NCBI RefSeq assembly: GCF_001591405.1 | Contig: NZ_BCUV01000006.1 | Location: 682,001-746,000, forward strand | Direction of reading: 5' to 3' | DNA: 64,000 nt | DNA from: Janibacter terrae NBRC 107853 | Lineage (GTDB): Bacteria; Actinomycetota; Actinomycetes; Actinomycetales; Dermatophilaceae | Part shown: piece after piece, positions 29,417 through 36,832 of the stretch | Position numbering within the stretch: position 1 is the first letter of the stretch | Layout: the number at the start of each line of letters is the position of its first letter | Translations under genes and position numbers: made by a program | The notes under the pieces: generated by a model | What the model was told of the DNA's origin: nothing | The model's database searches: none | What the model saw: the letters and a program-made list of their open reading frames with translations, nothing else

Positions 29417-30523
29417 ATGGAGCACCCGAACGACGACGCGCACGCCGACCTCTCCCCCCGCACCAAGGTCGTGGCCCTCGGCCGTCCCGAGCGCACGGCC
29501 GGCGCCGCGCTCAACCCCCCGGTCACCTTCACGTCCACGTACATCCAGGACGGGCCGATCAACTACGCCCGCGTGGACAACCCGACGTGGACCCCCTTCG
29601 AGGAGGCCGTCGGTGAGCTCGAAGGGGGGCGCGCACTCCTCTTCTCCTCCGGCATGGCCGCGGTGCACGCCGCCCTCTCGCTCGTCCCGGCCGGCGGCAC
29701 CGTCGTCGCCCCGGCGGCCGCGTACAACGGCGTCGTCGTCTCCCTCACCGAGGCCGAGCAGGAGGGCCGGCTCAGCGTGCGCTGGGTCGACGTCACCGAC
29801 ACGGACGCTACCGTCGCCGCCCTGCCCGGCGCGGACCTGCTGTGGCTCGAGTCGCCGTCCAACCCGCTGCTCGAGCTCGCGGACATCTCCGCCCTCACCG
29901 CCGCCGCCCACGAGGCGGGCACCCTCGTCGTCGTCGACAACACCTTCGCCACCCCGCTGCTGCAGCGCCCGCTCGAGGACGGCGTCGACGTCGTCGTGCA
30001 CTCGGCGACGAAGTACCTCGCCGGCCACTCCGACGTCATCCTCGGCCTGACGGTCACCGCCGACACCGAGCACGGCCGCGGGCTGCACACCCGACTGGCC
30101 CGGCAGCGCACCCTCGGCGGCGCGATCGCCGGCCCCATGGAGGCCTGGCTCGCCCTGCGCGGGCTGCGGACGCTCTCCCTGCGCCTGGAGCGGGCCTGCG
30201 CCAACGCCGCGGACCTCGCCGAGCGCCTGCGCTCCCACCCGCGGATCTCCCGCGTGCGCTACCCCGGCTGGGGCGCGATCGTCTCCGTCGAGGTCACGGG
30301 CGACGGCGACGGGACCGAGGCCGCGGAGGCCCTGACGACCGGCACGCGGGTCTGGTCTCCGTCGACGAGCCTCGGCGGCGTGGAGTCCCAGCTCGAGCGG
30401 CGCCGCCGTCAGCCCGGCGAGCCGGAGGCCGTCCCGGTCAACCTCGTGCGACTGTCCGTCGGCGTCGAGGACGTCGAGGACCTGTGGACGGACCTGCGTA
30501 GGGCGCTCGACGCGCTGGCCTGA
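29417..30523 (+). CDS. Trans-sulfuration family PLP enzyme (cystathionine gamma-synthase/lyase-like)
   Basis: 368 residues, Cys/Met metabolism PLP fold type I. The PLP lysine is in HSATKYLAGHSD; FSSGMAAVHA and VVVDNTFATP are also present. Compared with MetB it lacks about 15-20 residues between RYPGWG and the following beta strand, and has the insert-like LERRRRQPGEPEAVP after SLGGVES, which marks an actinobacterial subgroup. Synthase, beta-lyase or gamma-lyase activity cannot be chosen from sequence alone. It ends 2 bp from the convergent gpsA. Confidence 0.88.
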   Translation: MEHPNDDAHADLSPRTKVVALGRPERTAGAALNPPVTFTSTYIQDGPINYARVDNPTWTPFEEAVGELEGGRALLFSSGMAAVHAALSLVPAGGTVVAPAAAYNGVVVSLTEAEQEGRLSVRWVDVTDTDATVAALPGADLLWLESPSNPLLELADISALTAAAHEAGTLVVVDNTFATPLLQRPLEDGVDVVVHSATKYLAGHSDVILGLTVTADTEHGRGLHTRLARQRTLGGAIAGPMEAWLALRGLRTLSLRLERACANAADLAERLRSHPRISRVRYPGWGAIVSVEVTGDGDGTEAAEALTTGTRVWSPSTSLGGVESQLERRRRQPGEPEAVPVNLVRLSVGVEDVEDLWTDLRRALDALA

Positions 30524-30525
30524 CG

Positions 30526-31524
30526 TCAGTCGGTCTCGTGCTTGCGGGCGCGGCCCAGCAGGACGCCGACCATGTCCTGCGGCGAGACCCCCTCGTGCAC
30601 CACGCGGGTGACCTGCTCGGTGATCGGGACGTCGACCCCGTGCGCGCGGGCGAGGTCGAGGATCGAGGCGCAGGACTTCACGCCCTCGGCGGTCTGCTTC
30701 GTCTGCTCGGTGACGTCGGCGACGGACAGGCCCTCGCCGAGCTTGACGCCGAAGGAGTGGTTGCGCGAGAGCGGCGACATGCACGTGGCGATGAGGTCGC
30801 CGACGCCCGCGAGGCCCGACATCGTGCGCGGGTCGGCGCCGAGCGCCATCGCCAGGCGCGTGGTCTCGGCGAGGCCGCGGGTGATGATCGTCGCCTTCGT
30901 GTTGTCGCCGAAGCCCAGGCCCGCGGCCATGCCGACGGCGAGCGCGATGACGTTCTTCACCGCGCCGCCGAGCTCGGCCCCGATGACGTCCGTGGACGTG
31001 TACGGCCGGAAGAACGAGGTCGAGCACGCTGCCGCCACCCGGTTGGCCGCCTCGAGGTCCGGGCAGGCGACGACGCTGGCCGCCGGCTGCTGCTGGACGA
31101 TCTCCTTGGCGAGGTTGGGCCCGCTCACGACACCGATGCGCTCGACGGGGACGCCCGCCACCTCGTGGATGACCTCGCTCATCCGCCGGGTCGTGCCGAG
31201 CTCGATGCCCTTCATCAGCGACACGACGATCCGGTCACCGGCGAGCAGCGAGCCCCAGTCGGAGAGGTTGGCGCGCAAGGACTGCGAGGGCACGGACAGG
31301 ATGACGATCTCGGCACCGTCGGCGACCTCGGCCGGGCTGGTGGAGGCGCTGATCCTCGGGGAGAGGCGCACCCCGGGGAGGTAGTCGTCGTTGGACCCGG
31401 CGTTGATCTGGGCGACGAGCTCGGCGCGGCGCCCCCACACCCGCACGTCGTTGCCGCCGGCCGCGAGGATCGTGGCGAAGGCGGTGCCCCAGCTGCCGGC
31501 ACCGAAGACCGCGATGTGGCTCAT
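30526..31524 (-). CDS. gpsA: Glycerol-3-phosphate dehydrogenase [NAD(P)+]
   Basis: Makes sn-glycerol-3-phosphate from DHAP for phospholipids. 332 residues: nucleotide-binding VFGAGSWGTAFA, substrate region GGAVKNVIALAVG with the catalytic Lys, and FGDNTKATIITRG. The ATG overlaps the stop of plsC (ATGA), matching the pathway order G3P to acyl-G3P. Confidence 0.97.
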   Translation of the reverse strand: MSHIAVFGAGSWGTAFATILAAGGNDVRVWGRRAELVAQINAGSNDDYLPGVRLSPRISASTSPAEVADGAEIVILSVPSQSLRANLSDWGSLLAGDRIVVSLMKGIELGTTRRMSEVIHEVAGVPVERIGVVSGPNLAKEIVQQQPAASVVACPDLEAANRVAAACSTSFFRPYTSTDVIGAELGGAVKNVIALAVGMAAGLGFGDNTKATIITRGLAETTRLAMALGADPRTMSGLAGVGDLIATCMSPLSRNHSFGVKLGEGLSVADVTEQTKQTAEGVKSCASILDLARAHGVDVPITEQVTRVVHEGVSPQDMVGVLLGRARKHETD

Positions 31525-32282
31525 TGGTCGTCTCCTGACGTGTAGTTGCCCGTGACCCGCATGCCGTGGGCCCTGGGGTCGAAGCGCTGCGCCGGAGCGC
31601 GCTCGCCGCGCAGCTCCTCGAGCTCGTGGGTGATGGCGGCCATGATCCGGTCGGTCGCGGCGACGAGGAGCGGGCCGGTGACCGGCCGGCCGTGGAGGTC
31701 GGACAGGTCGACCGGTGGGCCGAAGCGCACCCGGATGAGGGTGCGGCGGCGCCCCAGCCGCAGCCGCAGTCGCTTGGAGTACCGGGGCAGCAGGTCCTGC
31801 GGACCCCACTGGGCGATCGGGATGACCGGGACGCCGGACTGCAGCGCGAGCCGGGCGGCGCCGGTCTTGCCGCGCATCGGCCACAGGTCGGGGTCCCGCG
31901 TCAGGGAACCCTCGGGGTAGACGACGACGCACTCCCCCGCCGCGAGAGCGCGGACCGCGGGCGCCAGGGCGTCGGCCGCGTGCGTCGTCTCCCGGTCGAC
32001 CCGCACCTGCTTGGCGTGGCGCAGCACCCAGCCGACGACCGGGGTGTCGAAGAGGGTGCTCTTGGCGAGGTACACGGGGCTGTGGCCGCGGTCGTACAGC
32101 ACGTGCGCCCACGGGAAGGGGTCGACGTGCGAGACGTGGTTGGGCGTGACGATGAACCCACCGCGGGTGGGGACGTGCTCCAGACCGCTCACCTCGTAGC
32201 GGGCGAGGGCACGCATCCCGAGGCGCAGCACACCGGCTGCCGCCCGGTACGCCACGGGGGTCGGTGTGCGGTGGACGACCAT
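31521..32282 (-). CDS. 1-acyl-sn-glycerol-3-phosphate acyltransferase (PlsC-like)
   Basis: 253 residues. PlsC motif I NHVSHVDPF (HX4D), motif III VVYPEGSLTRD and motif IV VPVIPIAQWG are present. It acylates lysophosphatidate at the membrane and is coupled to gpsA. The ATG has GAGGTG close upstream. Confidence 0.92.
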   Translation of the reverse strand: MVVHRTPTPVAYRAAAGVLRLGMRALARYEVSGLEHVPTRGGFIVTPNHVSHVDPFPWAHVLYDRGHSPVYLAKSTLFDTPVVGWVLRHAKQVRVDRETTHAADALAPAVRALAAGECVVVYPEGSLTRDPDLWPMRGKTGAARLALQSGVPVIPIAQWGPQDLLPRYSKRLRLRLGRRRTLIRVRFGPPVDLSDLHGRPVTGPLLVAATDRIMAAITHELEELRGERAPAQRFDPRAHGMRVTGNYTSGDDQ

Positions 32283-32332
32283 GTCACCTCATTCTGCGTC
32301 TCTCGTGAGCCGTGCTCACCCTAGGCCACGGA

Positions 32333-32338
32333 TACCCT
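32333..32338 (+). promoter_or_regulatory. -10 box of leaderless promoter for the 69-aa gene
   Basis: TACCCT, 7-nt spacer, GTG at 32346. Confidence 0.55.
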
Positions 32339-32345
32339 CGACCCC

Positions 32346-32555
32346 GTGCAAGCGACTGTCTTCTCCCACGACCCGGACCACGGCACGAGCGTGGTCACCG
32401 ACGACGGCGTCCGGCTCCACGCCGACGCGGCCGTCTTCGCACGCAGCGGACTGCGGTGGCTGCGTGCCGGGCAGCGGGTGAGCATCACCGTCGAGGCCGA
32501 CGAGGTGACCCGGCTGTGGATCGTCGGGATCGGCGAGGACGAGACGATCGCCTGA
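32346..32555 (+). CDS. Small OB-fold/cold-shock-like protein, 69 aa
   Basis: The layout resembles a diverged cold-shock domain: a first strand MQATVFSHDPDHGTSVVTDD, a HADAAVFARSGLRWL segment, then LRAGQRVSITVEADE, as in the Gxx-V of CspA-type proteins. The RNP1/RNP2 aromatic motifs are missing, so nucleic-acid binding is not assured. It is leaderless and followed by a strong terminator, so monocistronic. The family is not recognised with certainty. Confidence 0.7.
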   Translation: MQATVFSHDPDHGTSVVTDDGVRLHADAAVFARSGLRWLRAGQRVSITVEADEVTRLWIVGIGEDETIA

Positions 32556-32567
32556 CCCGGGGACGGG

Positions 32568-32607
32568 CGAAGGGGGGGCCCCGCCGGCGTGGCGGGGCCC
32601 CCCTTCG
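32568..32607. terminator. Bidirectional terminator, 17-bp stem
   Basis: CGAAGGGGGGGCCCCGCC pairs with GGCGGGGCCCCCCTTCG around a 5-nt loop (one bulged G). It lies between the 69-aa gene and hup, which converge. Confidence 0.85.
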
Positions 32608-32619
32608 TCCGTGGTGGCG

Positions 32620-33285
32620 TCAGCTGCCGCTCGACGTCGTCTTCTTGGCCGTCGTCTTCTTGGCGGTGGCCTTCTTCGCCGTCGTCTTCTTGGCGGGCGT
32701 GGAGGTGGTGGCCGTCGACTTCGTCGCGGCCTTCTTCGCCGTGGACTTCGTCGCGGCCTTCTTCGCCGCCGCGGACTTCTTCGCCGGCGCGGCCTTCTTC
32801 GCCGGCGCGGCCTTCTTCGCCGTGGACTTCGTCGCGGTCTTCTTCGCCGGAGTCGACTTCTTCGCCGGGCCGGACTTCTTGGCGGTGGTCGTCGTGGTCT
32901 TCCTCGCCGGCTTCCGGCCCGGGATCGCGGTGTCCGCGATCGCGCCGGCGACGGAGGTGACGGTCCCGGCGGCGGCCCGGGCGGCGGCCGGCGCCGCCTT
33001 GGGGAGCGAGCGCGGGTCGGCGACATATCCCTTGAAGCTCGTCCCGGCCTTGAAGCGTGGCACGGACGTCTTCTTGATCTTGACGACCTCACCGGTGCGC
33101 GGGTTGCGGCCGGTACGGGCCGCGCGGGCCGCCTTCTCGAAGGTGCCGAATCCCGTGATGGCGACGCGGCCCCCCTTGGCGACCTCCCGCACGATCGTGT
33201 CGAGCACGACCTCGAGTGCCTCCTGGGCAGCCTTGCGGCTACCGAGTCTCTCTTCGAGAGCCTTGACCAGTTCTGCCTTGTTCAC
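32620..33285 (-). CDS. hup: HU-family DNA-binding protein with long basic tail (HupB type)
   Basis: Nucleoid protein, 221 residues. An N-terminal HU domain (1-92, MNKAELVKALEERLG; RNPRTGE and the DNA-binding beta arm) and a tail of ~115 residues rich in Lys, Ala, Thr and Pro with AKK/PAKK repeats, as in mycobacterial HupB and histone H1-like tails. The GTG start has GGGAG nearby. It is downstream of leuCD, an order common in actinobacteria. The tail codons are strongly biased to AAG/GCC, producing GAAGAAGGC-like repeats at DNA level. Confidence 0.96.
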   Translation of the reverse strand: MNKAELVKALEERLGSRKAAQEALEVVLDTIVREVAKGGRVAITGFGTFEKAARAARTGRNPRTGEVVKIKKTSVPRFKAGTSFKGYVADPRSLPKAAPAAARAAAGTVTSVAGAIADTAIPGRKPARKTTTTTAKKSGPAKKSTPAKKTATKSTAKKAAPAKKAAPAKKSAAAKKAATKSTAKKAATKSTATTSTPAKKTTAKKATAKKTTAKKTTSSGS

Positions 33286-33360
33286 GTGTCACTCCCGTAG
33301 TGATCCGTCACCGGTCGTCCCCCGGCAGGGAGGCCAAGCCGAAACACCCGACCTGTTCCG

Positions 33361-33389
33361 ACGGTAGAGGCGCCGGGAGTGCAGGTGCA
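33361..33389 (-). promoter_or_regulatory. hup promoter candidate
   Basis: TGCACC-N17-TACCGT on the minus strand, about 75 nt before the hup GTG. The remainder of the 218-bp leuD-hup gap shows no other gene. Confidence 0.4.
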
Positions 33390-33503
33390 GCCTTTGGACC
33401 TCGCCACTTTGCATGCTGCACAGGGGAGTTCGCGGGTCGTCACGATCGCGGGAGGGAGACGCGGCGCGAGCACCCTTGCGCGACAACGAGATCGCGAAGG
33501 AAG

Positions 33504-34097
33504 TCAGCTCGGCTGGGTGACCGGCTTCCAGCTGGGGCGCGTGGACTCGTACTCGGTGATGTCCTGCTCGTGGCGCAGGGTGAGACCGATGTCGTCGAGG
33601 CCCTCGAGCAGGCGCCAGCGCGTGTAGTCGTCGACGTGGAAGGCGCAGACGATGTCACCTGCGGTGACCGTGCGGGCGGTGAGGTCGACGGTGATCTCGG
33701 CGCCGGGGGTGTTCTCGAGGTACTTCCACAGCAGCTCGACGTCGTCCTGGCTGACCTGCGCGGCGAGCAGACCCTGCTTGCCGGAGTTGCCGCGGAAGAT
33801 GTCGGCGAAGCGCGAGGAGATGACGACGCGGAACCCGTAGTCCTTGAGCGCCCAGACGGCGTGCTCGCGGGAGGAGCCCGTGCCGAAGTCGGGACCGACG
33901 ACGAGGACGGAGCCGTCGCGGTAGGCCGGCTGGTTGAGCACGAAGGTGTCGTCGCCCCGCCAGGCGGCGAAGAGGCCGTCCTCGAAGCCGGTGCGCGAGA
34001 CCCGCTTGAGGTAGACGGCGGGGATGATCTGGTCGGTGTCGACATTGCTGCGGCGCAGCGGGACACCGGTGCCGGTGTGGGTGGTGAAGGCTTCCAT
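33504..34097 (-). CDS. leuD: 3-isopropylmalate dehydratase small subunit
   Basis: 197 residues; the swivel domain of isopropylmalate isomerase, forming a heterodimer with LeuC in leucine synthesis. It begins [27 protein letters not shown] and has the substrate motif [13 protein letters not shown]. It starts 9 nt after leuC stops. Confidence 0.97.
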   Translation of the reverse strand: MEAFTTHTGTGVPLRRSNVDTDQIIPAVYLKRVSRTGFEDGLFAAWRGDDTFVLNQPAYRDGSVLVVGPDFGTGSSREHAVWALKDYGFRVVISSRFADIFRGNSGKQGLLAAQVSQDDVELLWKYLENTPGAEITVDLTARTVTAGDIVCAFHVDDYTRWRLLEGLDDIGLTLRHEQDITEYESTRPSWKPVTQPS

Positions 34098-34106
34098 GGC
34101 TGCTCC

Positions 34107-35534
34107 TCAGGCCGTCTCGAGCTGGTCGGTCGCGGGCGCGGACGTCAGGTCCGCGGGGCTGGAGAGCGTGCCGCGCACGGCGGTCGCCGCCGCGACGAGC
34201 GGGCTGACGAGGTGGGTGCGTCCGCCCTTGCCCTGCCGGCCCTCGAAGTTGCGGTTGCTCGTCGACGCGGAGCGCTCGCCGGGGGCGAGGGTGTCGGGGT
34301 TCATGCCGAGGCACATCGAGCAGCCGGGCAGGCGCCACTCGGCACCGGCGTCGGTGAAGACCTTGTCCAGGCCCTCGGCCTCGGCCTGCAGGCGCACGCG
34401 GGCGGAGCCGGGCACGACGAGCATGCGCACGGACTCGGCGACGTGCCGGCCCTTGATGACCTCGGCGGCGGCGCGCAGGTCCTCGATGCGGCCGTTGGTG
34501 CAGGAGCCGACGAAGACGGTGTCGACGGCGACCTCGCGCAGCGGGGTGCCGGCGGTGAGGCCCATGTACTCGAGCGCCTTGGTGGCGGTGGCGCGCTCGT
34601 TCTCGTCGGCCATCGCCGCCGGGTCCGGCACGGCCTCGGCCAGCGGGGAGCCCTGGCCGGGGTTGGTGCCCCAGGTGACGAAGGGGGTGAGCGTCGAGGC
34701 GTCGATGTCGACCTCGGCGTCGAAGACCGCGTCGTCGTCGCTGCGCAGCGCGCGCCAGGCCTCGACGGCGGCGTCCCAGTCGGCGCCGGTCGGCGCGTGG
34801 TCGCGACCCCTGAGGTACTCGAAGGTGGTCTCGTCCGGGGCGATCATGCCGGCGCGGGCGCCGGCCTCGATCGACATGTTGCACACCGTCATGCGCGCCT
34901 CCATCGAGAGCGCCTCGATGGCCTCGCCGCGGTACTCGAGCACGTAGCCCTGACCGCCGCCGGTGCCGATCTTCGCGATGACGGCGAGGATGACGTCCTT
35001 GGCCGTCACGCCGGGCTGGAGGTGCCCGCGCACGTTGATCGCCATGGTCTTGAAGGGGTTGAGCGAGAGCGTCTGCGTGGCGAGGACGTGCTCGACCTCG
35101 CTCGTGCCGATGCCGAAGGCGAGCGCGCCGAAGGCACCGTGGGTGCTCGTGTGACTGTCGCCGCAGACGACCGTCGTGCCGGGCTGGGTCAGGCCCAGCT
35201 GGGGGCCGACGACGTGGACGATGCCCTGCTCGGCGTCGCCCATCGGGTAGAGGCGCACGCCGAACTCGGCGCAGTTGTCACGCAGCGTCTCGACCTGGAT
35301 CTTGCTCACCGGGTCGGTGATCGGTCCGGGCGTCGTCGGGACGTTGTGGTCCTCGGTCGCGAGGGTGAGGTCGGGGCGACGGACGGGCCGGCCGGCCAGG
35401 CGCAGACCCTCGAAGGCCTGCGGGCTCGTCACCTCGTGGAGGAGGTGCAGGTCGATGTAGAGGAGGTCGGGCTCCCCCTCGGCGCGGCGGACGACGTGCG
35501 CGTCCCAGACCTTCTCGGCCAGCGTTCCTGCCAT
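34107..35534 (-). CDS. leuC: 3-isopropylmalate dehydratase large subunit
   Basis: 475 residues from the ATG at 35534 ([15 protein letters not shown]). The aconitase fold with three iron-sulfur cysteines: [26 protein letters not shown] and [11 protein letters not shown]. It converts 2- to 3-isopropylmalate with LeuD. The divergent IclR-type regulator is the expected controller, by analogy with LtbR/NdgR. Confidence 0.97.
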   Translation of the reverse strand: MAGTLAEKVWDAHVVRRAEGEPDLLYIDLHLLHEVTSPQAFEGLRLAGRPVRRPDLTLATEDHNVPTTPGPITDPVSKIQVETLRDNCAEFGVRLYPMGDAEQGIVHVVGPQLGLTQPGTTVVCGDSHTSTHGAFGALAFGIGTSEVEHVLATQTLSLNPFKTMAINVRGHLQPGVTAKDVILAVIAKIGTGGGQGYVLEYRGEAIEALSMEARMTVCNMSIEAGARAGMIAPDETTFEYLRGRDHAPTGADWDAAVEAWRALRSDDDAVFDAEVDIDASTLTPFVTWGTNPGQGSPLAEAVPDPAAMADENERATATKALEYMGLTAGTPLREVAVDTVFVGSCTNGRIEDLRAAAEVIKGRHVAESVRMLVVPGSARVRLQAEAEGLDKVFTDAGAEWRLPGCSMCLGMNPDTLAPGERSASTSNRNFEGRQGKGGRTHLVSPLVAAATAVRGTLSSPADLTSAPATDQLETA

Positions 35535-35562
35535 CTGTCTCATTCCCATCCATGCGTGGTGC

Positions 35563-35583
35563 CACGGTGTGTGCACGGTGTGT
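35563..35583. repeat. Tandem direct repeat in leuC-iclR gap
   Basis: CACGGTGTGT occurs twice (35563-35572 and 35574-35583), 30-50 bp upstream of the leuC ATG. It may be a regulator-binding site on the leuC side. Confidence 0.4.
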
Positions 35584-35620
35584 TGACGACGACATTTCCA
35601 CGTCGTGGGCCGCCCGGATC

Positions 35621-35649
35621 TTGCGTCTCACGACATGAGATGTCAGTAT
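35621..35649 (+). promoter_or_regulatory. iclR-family gene promoter
   Basis: TTGCGT-N17-CAGTAT, with the ATG six nt after the -10, so near-leaderless. Confidence 0.5.
35626..35640. promoter_or_regulatory. Palindromic IclR-type operator
   Basis: TCTCA-CGACA-TGAGA, perfect 5-bp arms, lying between the -35 and -10 of the regulator gene. This position fits autorepression and shared control of the divergent leuCD. Confidence 0.6.
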
Positions 35650-35655
35650 CACTCC

Positions 35656-36405
35656 ATGGACAACGGTAGCGGAGTTGGCGTTCTGGACAAGGCCGCCGTC
35701 GTGCTGGGCGCACTCGAAGCGGGTCCCTCGACCCTCGCCCAGCTCGTCGCGGCCACCGGTCTGGCACGCCCCACGGCACATCGGCTCGCGGTCGCCCTCG
35801 AGCACCACCGACTCGTCGCGCGCGACATGCAGGGACGCTTCGTCCTCGGCCCGCGCCTGGGTGAGCTGGCCGCCTCCGCCGGCGAGGACAAGCTCCTCGT
35901 CGCCGCCAACCCGGTCCTCGGCGCCCTGCGCGACCACACCAACGAGTCGGCGCAGCTCTTCCGCCGCCAGGGCGAGCACCGGGTCTGCGTCTCCGCCGCC
36001 GAGCGCCCGGTCGGCCTGCGTGACTCCATCCCCGTCGGTGCCACCCTGTCGATGCACGCCGGCTCGGCCGCCCAGGTCCTGCTCGCGTGGGAGGAGCCCG
36101 ACCGGCTCCACCGCGGCCTGCAGGACGCCGCCTTCACCGCGACGATGCTCTCTGCCGTGCGCCGCCGGGGCTGGGCGCAGAGCGTGGGCGAGCGCGAGCC
36201 CGGCGTGGCCTCCGTCTCGGCCCCCGTCCGCTCCCCCAGCGGCCGCGTCATCGCCGCCGTGTCCATCTCCGGCCCGATCGAGCGTCTTTCGCGCCAGCCC
36301 GGCCGCCTGCACGCCGCGACCGTCATCGCCGGCGCCAACAAGCTGACCGAGGTCCTCGAGAAGCACGCCCGGGCCGCCGAGGCCGCCGACCGCGACACCG
36401 AGTGA
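35656..36405 (+). CDS. IclR-family transcriptional regulator (NdgR/LtbR type)
   Basis: 249 residues: an N-terminal winged helix-turn-helix (PSTLAQLVAATGLARPTAHR, residues ~20-60) and a C-terminal effector domain (LRDSIPVGATLSMHAGSAAQ, GVASVSAPVRSPSGRVIAAVS). It is divergent from leuCD exactly like Corynebacterium LtbR and Streptomyces NdgR, which control leuCD and other amino acid genes. A palindrome overlaps its promoter. Two hairpins follow it. Confidence 0.92.
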   Translation: MDNGSGVGVLDKAAVVLGALEAGPSTLAQLVAATGLARPTAHRLAVALEHHRLVARDMQGRFVLGPRLGELAASAGEDKLLVAANPVLGALRDHTNESAQLFRRQGEHRVCVSAAERPVGLRDSIPVGATLSMHAGSAAQVLLAWEEPDRLHRGLQDAAFTATMLSAVRRRGWAQSVGEREPGVASVSAPVRSPSGRVIAAVSISGPIERLSRQPGRLHAATVIAGANKLTEVLEKHARAAEAADRDTE

Positions 36406-36431
36406 CGAAGGGGGGTTCGCTCCCCTTCGTC
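36404..36431 (+). terminator. First hairpin after the IclR gene
   Basis: GACGAAGGGG / CCCCTTCGTC, 10-bp perfect stem with an 8-nt loop; it overlaps the stop codon. Confidence 0.65.
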
Positions 36432-36454
36432 CTCGTCCCTGCCCCCGGGCACGA

Positions 36455-36488
36455 CGAAGGCCCCCGCTCTGACGAGCGGGGGCCTTCG
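36455..36488. terminator. Second hairpin after the IclR gene
   Basis: CGAAGGCCCCCGCTC - tgac - GAGCGGGGGCCTTCG, 15-bp perfect stem. It also faces the tRNA-Glu 3' end, so it can serve both strands. Confidence 0.85.
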
Positions 36489-36495
36489 ACCGATG

Positions 36496-36568
36496 TAGCC
36501 CCGACGGGATTCGAACCCGCGCTACCGCCTTGAGAGGGCGGCGTGCTAGGCCACTACACAACGGGGCC
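36496..36568 (-). tRNA. tRNA-Glu(CTC)
   Basis: 73 nt, CCA not encoded. Anticodon loop CTCTCAA in the stem CCGCC/GGCGG gives CTC. The T arm GGGTTCGAATCCC and D arm with TAGTGGCCTAG are normal. The first acceptor pair is G-U (GGCCCCG with CGGGGCT), with discriminator A. It clusters with tRNA-Gln and gltX. Confidence 0.95.
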
Positions 36569-36666
36569 ATGTGTGCTTCCCGGACCGGCGGGCCGGCTGG
36601 GCAACGGAGAGAACCTTAACCCGAAGGGGGCTCTTTCCGAAATCGAGCGGCGGACCGCTCTCAGCG

Positions 36667-36738
36667 CTGGGGTACCAGGACTCGAACCTAGAACAACTGA
36701 ACCAGAATCAGCCGTGTTGCCAATTACACCATACCCCA
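36667..36738 (-). tRNA. tRNA-Gln(CTG)
   Basis: 72 nt, CCA not encoded. Acceptor TGGGGTA/TACCCCA with a U1-A72 pair typical of tRNA-Gln, anticodon loop TTCTGGT (CTG), T arm TAGGTTCGAGTCCTG. In actinobacteria without GlnRS it is charged with Glu by GluRS and converted by GatCAB. The 98-bp spacer to tRNA-Glu and the 94 bp to gltX hold no gene. Confidence 0.95.
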
Positions 36739-36832
36739 AGGGGGTATCACTGGCCCTTCGGAGCGAGCTCCGCGCGGCCGGTGAACCGAGTGACGATGCT
36801 ACCCGTCAACCTCTGTGACCCCAAATCGTCAC

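Noticed and set aside
32620-32930. Repeat array of GAAGAAGGC-like units
   Set aside because: It encodes the Lys/Ala tail of the HU protein; the repetition is at protein level (AKK, PAKK).
35535-35576. leuC leader peptide starting upstream at the ATG near 35576
   Set aside because: The frame runs into leuC without a stop and has no branched-chain codon run or terminator; it is only an N-terminal extension of the open frame.
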